A stretch of DNA of 7,325 bases from JAENWH01 sp038248745 (GTDB lineage Bacteria > Bacillota > Clostridia > Peptostreptococcales > Anaerovoracaceae). Under the pieces are notes generated by a model. That model had not been told where the DNA came from. It did not search any database and saw only the letters and a list, made by a program, of their open reading frames with translations. The stretch's first letter is position 1; every line of letters begins with the position of its first letter. Location of the stretch: contig JBBRXC010000082.1 of NCBI GenBank assembly GCA_038248745.1, forward strand, positions 1 through 7,325. Direction: 5' to 3'. Made by a program: the position numbers and the translations under genes. Of the stretch, positions 5,509 to 7,325 are shown in pieces.

Positions 5509-6411
5509 CATCTTTGATGCCATTAAGACCCCAAGTGCGATTGAATTCAGTTTTGTCTCTTCGCTATCCGCTCTCGAAGTCAAAATAACCGGTGCTTTTG
5601 TTCCTACAATTACCCCTGCACCCTCTGCCCCTGCAAAAAATGTCAGCGACTTGTAAAGTACATTTCCGGCTTCAATGGTCGGGCATAGGAGAATGTCAGC
5701 ATCTCCTGCTGCAGGATGTACAAAACCTTTCGTCTTTGCTGCCTCGAAAGATATGGCAATGTCTAAAGCAAACGGCCCTCCTACTAGGCATCCTTTTATT
5801 TCCCCTGTTTCATTCATTTTAACCAGGGCCGCAGCATCAACTGTGGCCGGCATTTTAGGATTTACCTTTTCTTTTGCTGCGATGACGGCTACTTTCGCTT
5901 CTTCTATATCCAAGGCTCTTGATACCACCAATGCGTTTTCCAGAATCTGTTTTTTCGTCCCTAAATCTGGGGCAATGTTCATTGCCGCGTCGGTGACGAT
6001 GATGAGTTTGTGATAAGTTGGCACATCAAATACAGCTACATGACTCAAAACATTTCCAGTTCGGAGTCCAACTTCTTTGTTTAGCACGGCTTTCAACAGA
6101 ACGCCTGTATCAACAAGACCTTTCATCAACAACTGCGCCTTTCCCGTTGAAACCAGTTCAACAGCTTTTAAGCAGGCTTCTGTGGGATCCAAAATATCTA
6201 TCACTTCATAATCAGAAATATCAATATTTTCCGTCTTACAAATTTCATTAATTTTCTCACCATCCCCAATCAGAATTGCTTTTACGATCCCATTTTCAAA
6301 AGCTTGATGAACCGCTTTCAATGCATCATCATCTTGAGCGCAAGCTAAAGCAACTATTTTGGGGCCCTGTTCCTTTGCAATTCTTAAGATATCTTGAAAT
6401 TTCTTTATCAT
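5497..6411 (-). CDS. ptb: Phosphate butyryltransferase
   Basis: A 304-residue member of the phosphate acetyl/butyryltransferase family that exchanges CoA for phosphate on acyl-CoA, giving acyl-phosphate for the kinase encoded next. Diagnostic segments include MKGLVDTGVLLKAVLNKE (96-113) with LRTGNVLSHV after it, VTDAAMNIAPDLGTK (139-153), GGPFALDIAIS (211-221), GDADILLCPTIEAGN (236-250), and the C-terminal SRADSEETKLNSIALG (279-294). The length fits Ptb (about 300 residues) and lacks the extra regulatory domains of long phosphotransacetylases. The ATG at 6411 overlaps the upstream oxidoreductase stop (ATGA), with GAGGTG a few bases upstream. Substrate may be butyryl-, isobutyryl-, isovaleryl- or propionyl-CoA; sequence alone does not decide, but coupling to oxidoreductases rather than to butyryl-CoA-forming genes argues for 2-oxoacid-derived acyl-CoA. 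Confidence 0.95.
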   Translation of the reverse strand: MIKKFQDILRIAKEQGPKIVALACAQDDDALKAVHQAFENGIVKAILIGDGEKINEICKTENIDISDYEVIDILDPTEACLKAVELVSTGKAQLLMKGLVDTGVLLKAVLNKEVGLRTGNVLSHVAVFDVPTYHKLIIVTDAAMNIAPDLGTKKQILENALVVSRALDIEEAKVAVIAAKEKVNPKMPATVDAAALVKMNETGEIKGCLVGGPFALDIAISFEAAKTKGFVHPAAGDADILLCPTIEAGNVLYKSLTFFAGAEGAGVIVGTKAPVILTSRADSEETKLNSIALGVLMASKMLGE

Positions 6412-7325
6412 TTTGACACCTCACTTGATAATTTCTTGTAATATGCTCTTTTTTCTTTGGCATTTTTTTCTGCCGCTGCAAACAGTTTTTCGGCATTTTC
6501 AGGAAAGGTTATTTCAAGGGACGAATATCTTACCTCACCTCTTAGAAATTCCTTGAAATCCTTTACAGGTTCTTTCGAATCCAAGGAAAACACATTGCTA
6601 TCCGGATTATATCTGTACAGATTCCAGTATCCTGCTTCTACAGCATTCTTCATTTCTGTCTGCGCATTATTCATTCCAGCCTTGATGCCATGGGTAATGC
6701 ATGGCGAGTAGACGATGACAATGGAAGGTCCCTTGTGTTCCTCTGCTTCCTTCAATGCCTTTAACAATTGATTCGGATTTGCTCCCATGGCACATTGAGC
6801 CACATATACATTGTCATAAGACATCATTAACAAACCTAAATCTTTCTTTCTTGTCTTCTTTCCAGCCGCTTGGAACTGAGCAACTGCTCCCACTGGTGTT
6901 GCCTTTGAGGACTGACCCCCTGTATTTGAATAAACTTCAGTATCAAGCACTAGTACATTTACATCTTCACCCATAGCGAATACATGATCCAAACCTCCGT
7001 ATCCTATGTCGTAAGCCCATCCGTCACCGCCAACCATCCATAAGGTTTTCTTGGAAAGATGTTTTTTCTTCATCAATATCATGCCAGCTGTTTTCATTTC
7101 TTCTTGAGTAAAATCTGCTTTACTGATCGCTTCAACCAGTGCTTTTGAATCAACAGCAGATTCTTCCAACTTTTCGTAGGATTCAATCCATTTTGTGATC
7201 GCCTTGCCAACTTCTGAATTTTCGTCTACTTTTTCAGATAATTTTTTAATATCCATGGCAACAGATTCTCTCTGCTGTTTGACAGCAAGACACATGCCGT
7301 AACTGAATTCAGCGTTATTTTCGAA
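6408..7325 (-). CDS. nifJ: Pyruvate:ferredoxin (flavodoxin) oxidoreductase-type enzyme, C-terminal part, 5' end outside the window
   Basis: The reading frame is open to the right window edge, so about 305 C-terminal residues are seen of a single-chain enzyme that is normally about 1,170-1,200 residues long. The first visible residues (FENNAEFSYGMCLAVKQQRE) are internal, so the ATG at 7295 is not the true start. The segment is the TPP-binding domain VI: GGDGWAYDIGYGGLDHV, then LDTEVYSNTGGQSSKATPVG, which bind the diphosphate and magnesium. The cysteine in YSPCITHGI corresponds to the fourth ligand of the proximal [4Fe-4S] cluster in the Desulfovibrio africanus enzyme. The family oxidises pyruvate to acetyl-CoA, CO2 and reduced ferredoxin. 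Its stop overlaps the ptb start by four bases, so this copy may act on another 2-oxoacid, such as 2-oxobutyrate; that is inference. nifJ is the family-level name. Confidence 0.92.
   Translation of the reverse strand, partial: FENNAEFSYGMCLAVKQQRESVAMDIKKLSEKVDENSEVGKAITKWIESYEKLEESAVDSKALVEAISKADFTQEEMKTAGMILMKKKHLSKKTLWMVGGDGWAYDIGYGGLDHVFAMGEDVNVLVLDTEVYSNTGGQSSKATPVGAVAQFQAAGKKTRKKDLGLLMMSYDNVYVAQCAMGANPNQLLKALKEAEEHKGPSIVIVYSPCITHGIKAGMNNAQTEMKNAVEAGYWNLYRYNPDSNVFSLDSKEPVKDFKEFLRGEVRYSSLEITFPENAEKLFAAAEKNAKEKRAYYKKLSSEVSK

Noticed and set aside
7293..7295. ATG at 7295 as the true start of a short oxidoreductase protein
   Set aside because: The frame stays open to the window edge with family-like residues (FENNAEFSYG) before the ATG, so the ATG is an internal methionine of a longer protein and not the start of a truncated gene.

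Overview
The window is a compact, AT-rich piece of chromosome, with strong AGGAGG-type ribosome binding sites, overlapping or abutting genes, and oxygen-sensitive ferredoxin-linked enzymes. Together these point to an anaerobic, amino-acid-fermenting member of the Clostridia (Bacillota). No rRNA or other marker allows a genus call.

Right block, minus strand, about 7325 down to 4422: the C-terminal part of a single-chain pyruvate:ferredoxin oxidoreductase-type enzyme (5' end outside the window), then phosphate butyryltransferase (ptb), then butyrate kinase (buk). The oxidoreductase stop overlaps the ptb start (ATGA), and ptb and buk are 4 nt apart. This unit can take a 2-oxoacid to acyl-CoA, then acyl-phosphate, then free acid plus ATP.

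Centre, plus strand, 3648-4388: an XRE-family regulator with an N-terminal helix-turn-helix and a C-terminal domain I cannot name. It converges with buk and diverges from the left block. The divergent intergenic region (3500-3647) holds an imperfect 27-bp direct repeat with a 32-bp period, a candidate operator.

Left block, minus strand, 3499 down to 202: a four-subunit 2-oxoacid:ferredoxin oxidoreductase in the order delta (ferredoxin), alpha (VorB type), beta (TPP-binding), gamma, followed by a P-loop ATPase whose ATG overlaps the gamma stop codon. The alpha subunit resembles those annotated as 3-methyl-2-oxobutanoate dehydrogenase, so branched-chain 2-oxoacids from Val, Leu and Ile are the most likely substrates. 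At the extreme left edge (1-47) the first 16 codons of another minus-strand gene are visible behind a good ribosome binding site and a candidate promoter.

Taken together, the locus looks like a module for oxidative 2-oxoacid fermentation. Two architecturally different oxidoreductases release reduced ferredoxin and acyl-CoA, and Ptb-Buk recovers ATP from acyl-CoA. This parallels the aerobic bkd clusters (ptb, buk, bkd dehydrogenase) of Bacillus and Enterococcus, with the NAD-linked dehydrogenase replaced by ferredoxin-linked enzymes. The parts are ordinary; the less understood elements are the coupled ATPase and the regulator with its repeat.
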